Below the pieces are notes generated by a model, which was given only the letters and a program-made list of their open reading frames with translations, was not told the origin of the DNA and made no database searches. This document shows, piece by piece, positions 16,941-25,943 of a stretch of DNA of 64,000 nucleotides. The stretch spans positions 248,001 through 312,000 of the forward strand of contig JAZKHT010000008.1 of NCBI GenBank assembly GCA_040385245.1, read 5' to 3'. The stretch is from JAZKHT01 sp040385245. Its GTDB lineage: Bacteria > Pseudomonadota > Alphaproteobacteria > Rhodobacterales > Rhodobacteraceae. The position numbers and the translations under genes were made by a program. Position 1 is the first letter of the stretch; every line of letters starts with the position of its first letter.

Positions 16941-18143
16941 ATGCGGGCGGTTCTGGGTGCGGTTCTGGTATGGGCGCTGACGTCGTTTGTGGCCTTGGGC
17001 CAAGAGTTGTCGGCGCTGGCGCGGCTTGATCCCGCCGCGTCGTCGCTGCGCGACGATGGGGATGGGGTTTCGCTGACACTGACCATCAGCCAGCCGGTGC
17101 CGTGGCGCGTGCGCGTGCTGGATGCGCCGCCCCGTCTGGTGATGGACTTCCGAGAGGTTGACTGGCGCGATGCGACGGACATGCCGCAAGACAGCGCCCG
17201 CGTGATCGGCGCGCGGTCGGGAGCGGTGCGGCCCGGCTGGTCGCGGCTGGTGCTGGAACTGGACGGCCCCTATGCCGTAACGACGGCGGGCATGGCGACG
17301 CAGGGTGCGACGGTTGTCACCGTCCGACTGGACCCGACGGATGACGTGTCGTTTCGCGCCGCTGCCGCCCTGCCTGAGCCGGACGCTTGGGCGCTGCCGC
17401 CCCCCGCCGATCTGCCAAAGGCGCGCCCACGCGGGCAGGGGCCGCTGGTGGTGGTGCTGGACCCCGGCCACGGCGGCATCGATCCGGGGGCCGAACGCGA
17501 CGGGCAGACCGAGGCCGCGTTGATGCTGACATTCGCGCGCGAGCTGAAAGACCTGCTGTTGCGGGACGGGATGTTTCAGGTGGTGATGACCCGGAACGAG
17601 GATGTGTTTGTGCCGCTGGAATCGCGTATTTCCGTTGCCCGCGCGGCGGGTGCGGATGTGTTCGTATCGCTGCACGCCGACGCGTTGGCCGAGGGCGAGG
17701 CGGTGGGCGCGACCCTGTATACCCTGTCGGAAGAGGCGTCCGATGCCGCTGCCAAGGCACTGGCCGAACGGCACGACCGCGACGATCTGTTGGCGGGGGT
17801 CGATCTGACCGAACAGGACGATCTGGTGGCGACTGTGCTGATGGACATGGCGCGCACCGAAACCGCCCCCCGCGTGGACCGTCTGGCGCTGTCCTTGGCG
17901 GCATCCATCGCCACCAACGATCTGACCATGCACCGCCATCCGATCCAGACCGCCAGCTTTTCGGTGCTGAAGTCCCCCGACATCCCGTCGATATTGGTCG
18001 AACTCGGGTTCCTGTCATCCGAGGCCGATCTGGAACGCCTTGGGGATGCCCGATGGCGCGCGACGATGGCATTGGCCTTGCGCGACGGATTGGCGGCCTG
18101 GGCGGACGAGGATGCGGCGCTGGCACAGGCCCGTCAGGATTAG
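16941..18143 (+). CDS. N-acetylmuramoyl-L-alanine amidase (AmiC-like)
   Basis: This 400-residue periplasmic zinc amidase cleaves the bond between MurNAc and the stem peptide during daughter-cell separation. A short signal segment (about 1-21) is followed by an AMIN domain (about 30-125), a linker, and an Amidase_3 catalytic domain (about 168-395). Visible landmarks are VVVLDPGHGGIDPGA with the first Zn His, FVSLHADA with the second His, and SILVELGFLSSEADL with the catalytic Glu. It is followed by mrcA, a frequent order in Rhodobacterales, so both may be transcribed together. Confidence 0.95.
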   Translation: MRAVLGAVLVWALTSFVALGQELSALARLDPAASSLRDDGDGVSLTLTISQPVPWRVRVLDAPPRLVMDFREVDWRDATDMPQDSARVIGARSGAVRPGWSRLVLELDGPYAVTTAGMATQGATVVTVRLDPTDDVSFRAAAALPEPDAWALPPPADLPKARPRGQGPLVVVLDPGHGGIDPGAERDGQTEAALMLTFARELKDLLLRDGMFQVVMTRNEDVFVPLESRISVARAAGADVFVSLHADALAEGEAVGATLYTLSEEASDAAAKALAERHDRDDLLAGVDLTEQDDLVATVLMDMARTETAPRVDRLALSLAASIATNDLTMHRHPIQTASFSVLKSPDIPSILVELGFLSSEADLERLGDARWRATMALALRDGLAAWADEDAALAQARQD

Positions 18144-18249
18144 GCGACTTGGTGCCCGGAACAGAAAGGGTCACGCCTTCGTTTTGACCTTTGGCATGTC
18201 GCGCGTGTATAAGGCGGTCTTGGCACCGGTCAGACAGGGGTTTTTGCGC

Positions 18250-20805
18250 GTGATCAGGTTCATCGGGTCCTTTTTCGGGGCGATCTTCACGGCGATCACG
18301 CTGGGCATCCTGTTTGGTGCGCTGACGATTGGCGCGATTTTCTATATGTATTCCCGTGACTTGCCCAGCCACGAAAGCCTTGCGCAATATTCCCCCCCGA
18401 CGATCAGCCGCATCTATTCGGCCGAAGGGCGGATCATCGACGAATTCGCGCAGGAACGCCGTCTGTTCGTGCCGATCGAAGACATTCCCGATATGGTGAA
18501 ACACGCCTTTGTCAGTGCCGAGGACAAGAATTTCTACACCCACGCCGGCTATGACGTGGGCGGCATGGCGGCGGCGTTCCGCGATGCGGTGCTGTCGCGC
18601 GGCAAGAACGTGCGCGGCGCATCGACGATCACCCAGCAGGTCATGAAGAACTTTCTTCTGTCGGGTGACCGTACCGGGGAACGCAAGATCAAGGAAATCA
18701 TCCTGGCGTCCCGCCTGGAAGAGACGCTGTCCAAGGACAAGATCCTTGAGTTGTACATGAACGAGATTTTTCTGGGCCAGAACAGCTATGGTGTGGCCGC
18801 CGCCGCCCAGACCTATTTCAACAAACCGCTGACCGCCCTGACTGCGGCCGAGGCGGCGTATCTGGCGACCCTGCCCAAGGCGCCATCTGAAATGCACCCC
18901 GTCCGCAACCGGGACCGCGCGCTGGAACGGCGGTCCTACGTGCTGAACCGGATGGCCGAAGATGGCTATATCACGCCGGAACTTGCGAAATCGGAATCCG
19001 AGACGCCCTTGTTGACCGTGCAGAACGGCGATTTCCCCGCCTTCCGCGAAGCATTGCCGCCGCGCAGCTATTTCACCGATGAAATCCGGCGCCAGTTGTC
19101 CGGCACCTTTGGCGAAGAGGAATTCTTTGGCGGCGGTCTGTCGATCCGTGCCACCGTCGATCCCGAATTGCAGGCCGAAGCCGCGCGCGCCCTGCGCGAC
19201 GGGCTGGAAAAATTCGACCGTGGCATGGGCATCTGGCGCGGCACCGGCCTGACCCTGCCGGTCGATGTGCTGGACAGCGAAGAAGACTGGCGTCCCGCGC
19301 TGGCCGATCTGGCCATTCCACGCGACATCGCCGGATGGTCCCTCGCCGTCGTGCTTGAGGTGGGCGAGACGGACGCCCGCATCGGCATCGAAGGCGTCGA
19401 AACCGATGGCGACGGCCATTGGATCCCGGCGGAAGACGTCACTTGGGCGCGCAAACGGCAGGCGGATGGCGACCTTGGCCGCAAGGCAAAGGTCGCGGGT
19501 GATCTGCTGACGGTGGGTGATGTGGTGCAGGTGCGCCCCGTCACAAGCGACGATGACGGCAGTTTCATCCGCTGGTCCCTGCGTCAGATCCCCGAGGTGC
19601 AGGGCGGCTTCATGGCGATGGACGTGTTCACAGGCCGCGTCATCGCGATGCAGGGCGGGTTCTCGTATCAGGAATCGGTGTTCAACCGCGCGACCCAAGC
19701 CACGCGGCAGCCCGGCTCCAGCTTCAAGCCCTTTGTCTATGCCGCAGCGCTGGACAGCGGGTTCACCCCCGGCACCATCGTCGTTGACGCGCCGATCGAA
19801 GTGGAAACCGCCCAAGGGTTGTGGACACCCAAGAACGCGTCGAACAAGTTCTACGGCCCCACACCGCTGCGCACCGGGGTGGAACAGTCGCGCAACCTGA
19901 TGACCGTGCGGATCGCGCAGGAAATCGGGATGGAAACGGTTGCGCAATATGCCGAACGGTTTGGCGTCTATGATCCAATGAACCCGTTTCTGGCCAACGC
20001 CTTGGGTGCGCAGGAAACCACGCTGTTCAAGATGGTCGCCGCTTACGCCATGTTCGCCAATGGCGGCGAACGGGTGGAACCCACGCTGGTGGACCGGGTG
20101 CAGGATCGCTTTGGTCGCACCGTCTATCGCCACGACACCCGCGACTGCACCGATTGCAAGGTGGCCAGTCTTGACCCCGGCGCAGGGCTGACCATCACCT
20201 CGCAGCGCGAACGGGTGATGGATGCGGTGACGGCCTATCAGCTGACCTCGATGATGGAGGGGGTCATTCAGCGCGGCACCGGACGGGGCATCAACCTGCC
20301 CGTGCCCGTGGCGGGCAAGACTGGCACCACGAACGATTCCAAGGATGTCTGGTTTATCGGCTATACTTCAAACATCGTGGCGGGCTGCTACATCGGCTAT
20401 GACCAACCACGATCCTTGGGCAACAGCGCGTCGGGCGGCGGGCTGTGCGGCCCTGTGTTCCAAAGCTTCATGACCAAGGCGGTGGAAAAATATGGCGGCA
20501 CCAAGTTCCGCGTGCCGCCGGGTGGCTATTTCGTCAAGCTGGACCGTTTCACCGGGGCGCTTTTGCCCGACGATGCCACCGGCGAAAACGTCGTGGCCGA
20601 ATACTTCCGCGAAGGCGAAGAGGGGTTGATTGGCCTTGGCATGATGGTCGATGGCGGCTTTGCCATGGGATCGAACCTGCCGTTGTTCGCCTATGGCGAG
20701 GTGGACGGAAGCGAAGGTTCGACCGTCACCACATCCACCGGCGAAACTGCCATCATCCCCAAGAAGGCCGATTTCGGCACGCTCAGTTCCGGCGGGTTGT
20801 ACTGA
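18250..20805 (+). CDS. mrcA: penicillin-binding protein 1A (bifunctional)
   Basis: This class A PBP polymerises glycan strands and cross-links peptides. It has an N-terminal transmembrane helix, a glycosyltransferase domain with SAEDKNFYTHAGYD and a GASTITQQVMKN-type segment, an OB-like insert, and the transpeptidase motifs SSFK (in RQPGSSFKPFVYA), SRN and KTGTTNDSKDVWF. I chose GTG 18250 because the product then begins VIRFIGSFFG, as relatives do, and AGGGG lies 9 nt before it. ATG 18196 in the same frame is an alternative that adds 18 residues. Length is about 851 aa. Confidence 0.95.
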   Translation: MIRFIGSFFGAIFTAITLGILFGALTIGAIFYMYSRDLPSHESLAQYSPPTISRIYSAEGRIIDEFAQERRLFVPIEDIPDMVKHAFVSAEDKNFYTHAGYDVGGMAAAFRDAVLSRGKNVRGASTITQQVMKNFLLSGDRTGERKIKEIILASRLEETLSKDKILELYMNEIFLGQNSYGVAAAAQTYFNKPLTALTAAEAAYLATLPKAPSEMHPVRNRDRALERRSYVLNRMAEDGYITPELAKSESETPLLTVQNGDFPAFREALPPRSYFTDEIRRQLSGTFGEEEFFGGGLSIRATVDPELQAEAARALRDGLEKFDRGMGIWRGTGLTLPVDVLDSEEDWRPALADLAIPRDIAGWSLAVVLEVGETDARIGIEGVETDGDGHWIPAEDVTWARKRQADGDLGRKAKVAGDLLTVGDVVQVRPVTSDDDGSFIRWSLRQIPEVQGGFMAMDVFTGRVIAMQGGFSYQESVFNRATQATRQPGSSFKPFVYAAALDSGFTPGTIVVDAPIEVETAQGLWTPKNASNKFYGPTPLRTGVEQSRNLMTVRIAQEIGMETVAQYAERFGVYDPMNPFLANALGAQETTLFKMVAAYAMFANGGERVEPTLVDRVQDRFGRTVYRHDTRDCTDCKVASLDPGAGLTITSQRERVMDAVTAYQLTSMMEGVIQRGTGRGINLPVPVAGKTGTTNDSKDVWFIGYTSNIVAGCYIGYDQPRSLGNSASGGGLCGPVFQSFMTKAVEKYGGTKFRVPPGGYFVKLDRFTGALLPDDATGENVVAEYFREGEEGLIGLGMMVDGGFAMGSNLPLFAYGEVDGSEGSTVTTSTGETAIIPKKADFGTLSSGGLY

Positions 20806-20814
20806 CGGCCAACA

Positions 20815-20841
20815 GGCGGCGCGGGCCTTGCCCGCACCGCC
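20815..20841 (+). terminator. GC-rich hairpin between mrcA and prfB
   Basis: GGCGG-C-GCGGGC pairs with GCCCGC-A-CCGCC around a 3-nt loop, an 11-bp stem with one mismatch, shortly after the mrcA stop. No T tract follows, so termination is uncertain. Confidence 0.4.
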
Positions 20842-20894
20842 GCTTGGCGTTATGACCCGGCGCTGATCCACGCCCCTTTCTGTAAGGAAATCCG

Positions 20895-22022
20895 ATGCGC
20901 TCCGAGACGCAGAACAACGTCGATGCGATCAAGAAGTCGCTGAAGCTGCTGGGACAGCGGATGGATTGGGAAACCGCCCCCCACCGTCTGGAAGAATTCG
21001 ACGCCATGATCGAAGCGCCCGACCTGTGGAATGATCCCGCCAAGGCGCAAAAGCTGATGCGGGAACGGCAGGGGTTGCTGGATGCAGTATCGACCTACCG
21101 GATGATCGAAACCGGCCTGCGCGACAATGTCGAACTGATCGAACTGGGCGAGGCCGAGGGCGATCAGGACATCGTGACCGAGGCCGAGGATGCGCTGAAA
21201 TCGCTGCTGGAAACCGCCGCCGCCAAAGAGCTTGAGGCGTTGCTGGACGGCGAGGCGGATGGCAACGACACCTTCCTTGAAATCAACGCAGGCGCGGGTG
21301 GCACCGAAAGCTGCGACTGGGCAAACATGCTGGCGCGGATGTATGTCCGCTGGGCCGAGAAAAAGGGCTACAAGGTCGAATTGCAGTCGGAAAGCCCCGG
21401 AGAAGAGGCGGGCATCAAATCCGCCGCCTACAAGATCACCGGCAAGAACGCCTATGGTTGGCTGAAATCGGAATCGGGCGTGCATCGGTTGGTCCGCATT
21501 TCGCCCTATGACAGTGCGGCGCGGCGGCACACGTCGTTCTCCTCCGTCTGGGTTTACCCGGTGGTGGACGACAACATCGAGATCGAAATTCCCGACCGCG
21601 ACATCCGCATCGACACCTATCGGTCGTCCGGTGCGGGCGGGCAGCACGTCAACACCACTGACTCGGCGGTGCGGATCACCCACCTGCCGACCAACATCGT
21701 CGTCACAAGTTCGATGAAATCGCAGCACCAGAACCGCGAAATCGCGATGAACGCTCTGCGGTCGCGCCTGTATCAACTGGAACTGGACAAGCGCAACGCG
21801 GCCATCAACGCCGCCCACGAAGGCAAGGGCGATGCGGGCTGGGGCAACCAGATCCGGTCCTATGTGCTGCAACCCTATCAGATGGTCAAAGACTTGCGCA
21901 CCGGGGTCGAGACATCCGATACCCAAGGCGTGCTGGACGGCGACCTTGACCGCTTCATGGCCGCCACGCTGGCAATGGACGTGGCAGGCAAAACCCGCGC
22001 CGAGGCCAACGCCGAGGACTAG
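20895..22022 (+). CDS. prfB: peptide chain release factor 2
   Basis: RF2 recognises UGA and UAA stop codons and triggers peptide release. The 375-residue frame runs straight through, so the programmed +1 frameshift known from many bacterial prfB genes is absent. The GGQ loop is in SGAGGQHVNTTDSAVRITH. The stop-codon recognition tripeptide, SPF in E. coli, reads SPY here (RISPYDSAARRHTSFSS), a change I recall from other Alphaproteobacteria. The ATG at 20895 follows TAAGGAAATCC. Confidence 0.97.
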   Translation: MRSETQNNVDAIKKSLKLLGQRMDWETAPHRLEEFDAMIEAPDLWNDPAKAQKLMRERQGLLDAVSTYRMIETGLRDNVELIELGEAEGDQDIVTEAEDALKSLLETAAAKELEALLDGEADGNDTFLEINAGAGGTESCDWANMLARMYVRWAEKKGYKVELQSESPGEEAGIKSAAYKITGKNAYGWLKSESGVHRLVRISPYDSAARRHTSFSSVWVYPVVDDNIEIEIPDRDIRIDTYRSSGAGGQHVNTTDSAVRITHLPTNIVVTSSMKSQHQNREIAMNALRSRLYQLELDKRNAAINAAHEGKGDAGWGNQIRSYVLQPYQMVKDLRTGVETSDTQGVLDGDLDRFMAATLAMDVAGKTRAEANAED

Positions 22023-22166
22023 GCGGCGCGCGCCCCAGGGCGTGATCTGGTGGCGGACGCCAGATTCCTTCGAACCGGCGCGCACCGGGCAATGCCCGGT
22101 TGAAGATACATCTTTGTCCCATGCGCCCCGCCCGCTACGATTTCCGCGAATATCGGGGGGCGACGC

Positions 22167-22946
22167 ATGACCGAAACCATCTCAGCGCCCGCAGCGGTGC
22201 CACAGGTGCTGTCGCTGGATTGGGGCGACATCGCCCATGCGCTGCGGCAGGGTTGGCGCGATTTCATCGCCGAACCGCTGTACGGTGCTTTTTTCGCCTC
22301 GGTCTATGTGGCGGGGGGGTGGCTGTTGGTCTTTGCTTTCACCGCCAAGGGGCAGGTCTGGTGGACCCTGCCTGCCAGCGCCGGTTTTCCCATCCTTGGC
22401 CCGTTCATCGCCTGCGGATTCTATGAGATCAGCCGCCGACGCGAGGCGGGCCTTCCGCTGGTGCTGTCCGACATCCTGGGCGTCGTCCTGCGGCAAAAGG
22501 ATCGGCAGATCCCGTCGATGGCAGCGGTGATCGTGGTGTTCTTTCTGTTCTGGAATTTCCTTGCGCATATGATCTTTGCGCTGTTTCTGGGCAACGCGAC
22601 CATGACCAACGTGTCCAGCAGTCTGTCGGTCTTTGCCACGCCCGAGGGCCTGACGATGCTGGCCATCGGAACTGTGGTGGGGGCAGGGTTTGCCACGCTT
22701 CTCTATGCCATGACAGTGGTCAGCCTGCCCCTGTTGATGGAGCGTGAGGTGGATTTCGTCACCGCGATGATCACATCGGTCGCTCTCGTGCGGGAAAATC
22801 CGGTGGTGATGCTGGGTTGGGGGGCGTTCATCGCGGCCACGCTGTTTGTGGCGATGGCGGCGGGGTTCTTTGGCCTGTTCATTGCGCTGCCGGTGCTGGG
22901 CCACGCGACATGGCATCTGTACCGCCGCGCGCTGGATTGGGCATAA
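22167..22946 (+). CDS. DUF2189 family integral membrane protein
   Basis: This 259-residue inner-membrane protein of unknown function has about six hydrophobic segments (roughly residues 42-62, 70-90, 112-135, 158-185, 210-245). The loop FYEISRRREAG after the second helix and the closing GHATWHLYRRAL are typical of the family. The first 25 residues are cytoplasmic-looking. It stands alone between prfB and a bidirectional terminator shared with the convergent bactofilin gene. Confidence 0.85.
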   Translation: MTETISAPAAVPQVLSLDWGDIAHALRQGWRDFIAEPLYGAFFASVYVAGGWLLVFAFTAKGQVWWTLPASAGFPILGPFIACGFYEISRRREAGLPLVLSDILGVVLRQKDRQIPSMAAVIVVFFLFWNFLAHMIFALFLGNATMTNVSSSLSVFATPEGLTMLAIGTVVGAGFATLLYAMTVVSLPLLMEREVDFVTAMITSVALVRENPVVMLGWGAFIAATLFVAMAAGFFGLFIALPVLGHATWHLYRRALDWA

Positions 22947-22950
22947 TGCA

Positions 22951-22976
22951 AAAGGGCGCCACTTGGGGCGCCCTTT
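22951..22976. terminator. bidirectional intrinsic terminator
   Basis: AAAGGGCGCC and GGCGCCCTTT form a perfect 10-bp stem with a 6-nt loop. It lies between the convergent DUF2189 and bactofilin genes and has A/T tracts on both sides, so it can serve both. Confidence 0.75.
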
Positions 22977-22997
22977 GAAACCGTCGGTGCGGTGATC

Positions 22998-23492
22998 TCA
23001 GATGCCGTCGGTCGGCTTGGGTGCCATTTGCGGTGCCGGGCGGCCCGCGGCCAGCGGATCTTCCTGACGCTGCACGGAGCCTTCGAAATGCGCGCCGCTT
23101 TCGATGGCGATGGTCTTGTGGATGATGTCGCCTTCGACGCGCGCGGTGGACGTCAGCCGCACCTTCAACCCGCGTACCCGGCCGATCACACGGCCATTGA
23201 CGACGATGTCATCGGCAACAATCTCGCCCCGGATCGTGGCGCTTTCGCCCACGGTCAGCAGATGCGCGCGGATGTCGCCTTCGACGGTCCCTTCCACCTG
23301 AATGTCGCCGGTCGTGCGCAGATTGCCGACCACGGTCAGGTCAGACGATAGCACAGAGGCCGCCGCCTTGGATTTGGGGGCCGAGGGGACGTAGTCGGAG
23401 CTGGGCTTCGGGGCCGATGCTTCGGGCCCTTTCGGCTTTTCGGCCTCGGCCTGCTTGGGTCCGGGCTCGTTGATTCGTGACTTAGAAAACAT
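22998..23492 (-). CDS. bactofilin (polymer-forming cytoskeletal protein)
   Basis: This 164-residue protein has a Pro/Lys/Glu-rich N-terminal tail (1-45), a central bactofilin beta-helix made of short Gly/Val/Ile repeats (about 50-145; TGDIQVEGTVEGDI, SATIRGEIVADDIVVNG), and a disordered Pro-rich end. Bactofilins assemble into membrane-associated filaments that position cell-wall enzymes. The gene overlaps the 3' end of the upstream M23 peptidase gene by 11 nt, a pairing that strongly suggests the filament scaffolds that peptidase. Confidence 0.95.
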   Translation of the reverse strand: MFSKSRINEPGPKQAEAEKPKGPEASAPKPSSDYVPSAPKSKAAASVLSSDLTVVGNLRTTGDIQVEGTVEGDIRAHLLTVGESATIRGEIVADDIVVNGRVIGRVRGLKVRLTSTARVEGDIIHKTIAIESGAHFEGSVQRQEDPLAAGRPAPQMAPKPTDGI

Positions 23493-24822
23493 CTCGCGCT
23501 GCCTTTATGAAGGTCATCGGGTTGATTGCCTCACCGCCGATGCGGATCTCGTAATGGAGGTGCGTTCCGGTGGAGCGTCCAGAATTGCCCATATCACCGA
23601 TCCGGTCGCCACGCGATACCCTATCGCCGACATTGACTCGGATCTGGGACAGATGGGCATAGCGCGTCTCGATCCCGAACTCGTGTTGGATCTTCACCAG
23701 ACGGCCATATCCAGACTCCCACCCGGCATGGATCACGACGCCGTCGGCGGTGGCGTGGATCGCCATGCCGTAGGCTCCGGCCAGGTCCTGCCCCTCGTGC
23801 TTGCGGTAGCCACGGCCCAAGGGATCGTTGCGCCCGCCAAAGCCGCTTGTATAGCGAACGGGGCCATCGACGGGCATAGAGAAGGGCGATTTGAACGCGG
23901 CGATGCGGTACATGTTCATCCGGTCCAGCCCGCCAAGAATGGCGTTGGCGCGGGCCTCTTCCGGTGTGATCCGGGCGCCACTGGTGGACAGGGACAGCGG
24001 TGTTAGCGGCCCGCCGGTCCCGGAATAGCCTTTGCGCACCTGGCTCAGCAGGTCGTCGGGCGACATGCCGGCCTGTCGGAACATCTTGTCCAACGGCTCC
24101 ATCGAGACGGTGACAGCCTCTTCCAGCCGGGCGAAAATCTCGTCGTTGCGGCGTTCCAGCGCGCGCCGTTCGGCGATCACCTCTTCGACCCGTTCGGCGG
24201 ATTGTTCGGCGGCACCTGCCATCAGGTCGCGTTGTTGTGCGGTCTGGCCAAGGCTGTCGGTCAAAATCTCAAGCGTGGCGACAGTGTCCTGAATACGCCC
24301 GGCTTCGGTCTTGCCCGATCCGGTTTGTTCCGCCAGCGCCACGGTCATCCGCTCTGCCTCAAGCTGGGCGGTGTCGCGTTCCTTGATGGTGCGGCGCAGG
24401 GTGTTCTGGATCACGTCGATCCCGGTTTCCAACTCGCGCCGCCGGTCTTCGGATGCCAGCAGGCGGCTTTGCATTTCCGCAACCTGCTCCAACGCCAGAT
24501 TAAAGCGTTCCTGCGCGCGCACAGCTTCGTCGGCGCGGGCGTCGCGGTCTTCGGACAGGGTGTTCAGGCGCTTTTCAAACAGGGTCTGCTGGCGCTGTGT
24601 CTGTTCGCGCGCCGACCCTGCACCGATGGAATCCATCATCAGAACGGCGGTCGCCAGAATCGTCCAGGCGATGAGGATGGCCCCGCCAGAGATGGCAACG
24701 GCCTGGGTCATCGGTCGCAGACGAATAAAGCGGGTGTCGGTATCGGATTTCAGGAAAAGCCGCTGTTCGGGCAGATACTGCTCCAGCGTCGAGTTTATCC
24801 GGTAGGCGAGGCGCATCAGCAC
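23482..24822 (-). CDS. M23 family metallopeptidase with coiled-coil (DUF5930-like N-terminus)
   Basis: This 446-residue membrane-anchored peptidoglycan endopeptidase has one transmembrane helix (about 40-65) and a long coiled coil (about 75-235, rich in Glu, Gln, Arg). The C-terminal LytM domain (about 310-435) carries HEGQDLAG (first His and Asp) and GTHLHYEIR (HxH), all zinc ligands and the catalytic His. It is translationally coupled to the bactofilin gene by an 11-nt overlap. A promoter with TTGCGA/TAATCA lies about 70 nt upstream. Confidence 0.94.
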   Translation of the reverse strand: MLMRLAYRINSTLEQYLPEQRLFLKSDTDTRFIRLRPMTQAVAISGGAILIAWTILATAVLMMDSIGAGSAREQTQRQQTLFEKRLNTLSEDRDARADEAVRAQERFNLALEQVAEMQSRLLASEDRRRELETGIDVIQNTLRRTIKERDTAQLEAERMTVALAEQTGSGKTEAGRIQDTVATLEILTDSLGQTAQQRDLMAGAAEQSAERVEEVIAERRALERRNDEIFARLEEAVTVSMEPLDKMFRQAGMSPDDLLSQVRKGYSGTGGPLTPLSLSTSGARITPEEARANAILGGLDRMNMYRIAAFKSPFSMPVDGPVRYTSGFGGRNDPLGRGYRKHEGQDLAGAYGMAIHATADGVVIHAGWESGYGRLVKIQHEFGIETRYAHLSQIRVNVGDRVSRGDRIGDMGNSGRSTGTHLHYEIRIGGEAINPMTFIKAARDVF

Positions 24823-24889
24823 GGGTCAGTGGTTCCGTTCGTTGCAAGTTCAGGATACGGGCGAAAGGCTCCCATGCGGAGACGCCTTC

Positions 24890-24918
24890 TGATTAGCCAG
24901 CACCCGACGGTGTCGCAA
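24890..24918 (-). promoter_or_regulatory. sigma70-type promoter of the M23-bactofilin operon
   Basis: On the minus strand TTGCGA (24918-24913) and TAATCA (24895-24890) are 17 nt apart. Transcription would begin near 24883, about 60 nt before the start codon. Confidence 0.5.
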
Positions 24919-24973
24919 CAAATTTGACCGCACTGCCCAACAAGGCACCGGTTTTCCGCCGAACTTAGGCAGA

Positions 24974-24996
24974 AACCCGCCGATGCGGGGCGGGTT
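24974..24996. other. perfect hairpin in the M23/DUF455 intergenic region
   Basis: AACCCGCC and GGCGGGTT form an 8-bp stem with a 7-nt loop. The region 24823-25127 otherwise holds the operon promoter and copy C of the dispersed element, and I see no gene in it. Confidence 0.4.
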
Positions 24997-25047
24997 CCCC
25001 AAGAATCTTAGCCTTGATGAACAAGATGCCCCCGACTGCAACGTCGC

Positions 25048-25103
25048 CCCTTCCTCTTCCCGAAAATATCTCACGGGGGTGTGGGGGTGTGAAACCCCCA
25101 CCT
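25048..25103 (-). repeat. dispersed hairpin/GGATATTT element, copy C
   Basis: On the minus strand it comprises a hairpin with 8-bp arms (25101-25094 and 25088-25081), CACCCCCGTGA, GATATTTTC and the purine tail GGGAAGAGGAAGGG. It starts about 25 nt after the stop of the DUF455 gene, in that gene's orientation. Confidence 0.75.
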
Positions 25104-25127
25104 CGCCATCGGATACGTGGCCGGACG

Positions 25128-25943
25128 TCAACCCGTCTCGCCATTCGCCAGCGGCCAATAGAAATCAGGCGGGATGCCTGCCTCGGCGCGCTTTTCCTCG
25201 TTGAAGGGGGGCTTCAATGCGCCGTGGAAATAGGTGCGCACCAGCGTGTGGAACACCTCTTTCGGGTCAAGCCCGTCACGCCCGCACAGCCAGTTGAACC
25301 ACTTCGACCCATAGGCGACGTGGCCCACCTCTTCGCCATAGATCGTCTCAAGCGCCGCAATCGCGCCCGCGTCGCCGGATGTGCGGAAAATCTCGATCAT
25401 GCCGGGCGTCACGTCCAGCCCCCGCGCCTCAAGCACCATGGGCACCACGGCCAGCCTGCCCAGCAGATCGCCTGCGGTGTCTTCGGCCGCGCGCCACATT
25501 CCGGCATGGGCGGGCAGGGCACCGTAATGGCTGCCAAGCGATTCCAGACAATCGGCAATCAGGTTGAAATGCTTTGCCTCTTCATCTGCGGCCTTCACCC
25601 AGTCGTCGTAAAACCCAAGCGGCATCGGCACATGGGCAAAGCGGGCGATGATGTCCCAATGCAGATCGACGGCGTTCAACTCGATATGGCCCACCGCATG
25701 TAAAAGGGCCACGCGCCCGGCAAGGGTGCCGGGCCTGCGGCGGGGCATGTCGCGCGGCGACAGCAGTTCGGGGCGCGGGGGCCGTGCGGGCTGCATCGGC
25801 GGCTCGGCCCGCCCCACGGGCAGGGGCGCACCGGCGGCACGAGCGGCGAACCACGCCGCCGCGTGCCGCCGCCCCAGCGCGGTCTTTTCGCGCCCGTCGG
25901 CGGTGGTCAGAACCTCCACCGCCATCTGTGCCAGCGTGGTCAC
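25128..25943 (-). CDS. ferritin-like domain protein, DUF455 family
   Basis: This 271-residue helical protein looks like a di-iron carboxylate bundle of the DUF455 family, related to the tRNA hydroxylase MiaE. Candidate iron ligands are in LHAVGHIELNAVDLHWD (His and Glu), EEAKHFNL (Glu and His) and YGEEVGHVAYGSKW (Glu and His), the repeated ExxH pattern of such sites. The substrate is unknown. Its last bases overlap the start of the downstream Bcp peroxiredoxin gene by 4 nt (ATGA), so the two are translationally coupled; an oxidative-stress link is possible. Confidence 0.9.
   Translation of the reverse strand: MTTLAQMAVEVLTTADGREKTALGRRHAAAWFAARAAGAPLPVGRAEPPMQPARPPRPELLSPRDMPRRRPGTLAGRVALLHAVGHIELNAVDLHWDIIARFAHVPMPLGFYDDWVKAADEEAKHFNLIADCLESLGSHYGALPAHAGMWRAAEDTAGDLLGRLAVVPMVLEARGLDVTPGMIEIFRTSGDAGAIAALETIYGEEVGHVAYGSKWFNWLCGRDGLDPKEVFHTLVRTYFHGALKPPFNEEKRAEAGIPPDFYWPLANGETG

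Noticed and set aside
17317..20133. 938-codon open frame antisense to the amidase and mrcA genes
   Set aside because: Low-complexity His/Gln/Arg/Gly composition, no motifs, and full overlap with two strong genes.
20895..20990. Programmed frameshift site in prfB
   Set aside because: The frame is open from the first codon with no internal UGA and no slippery sequence.
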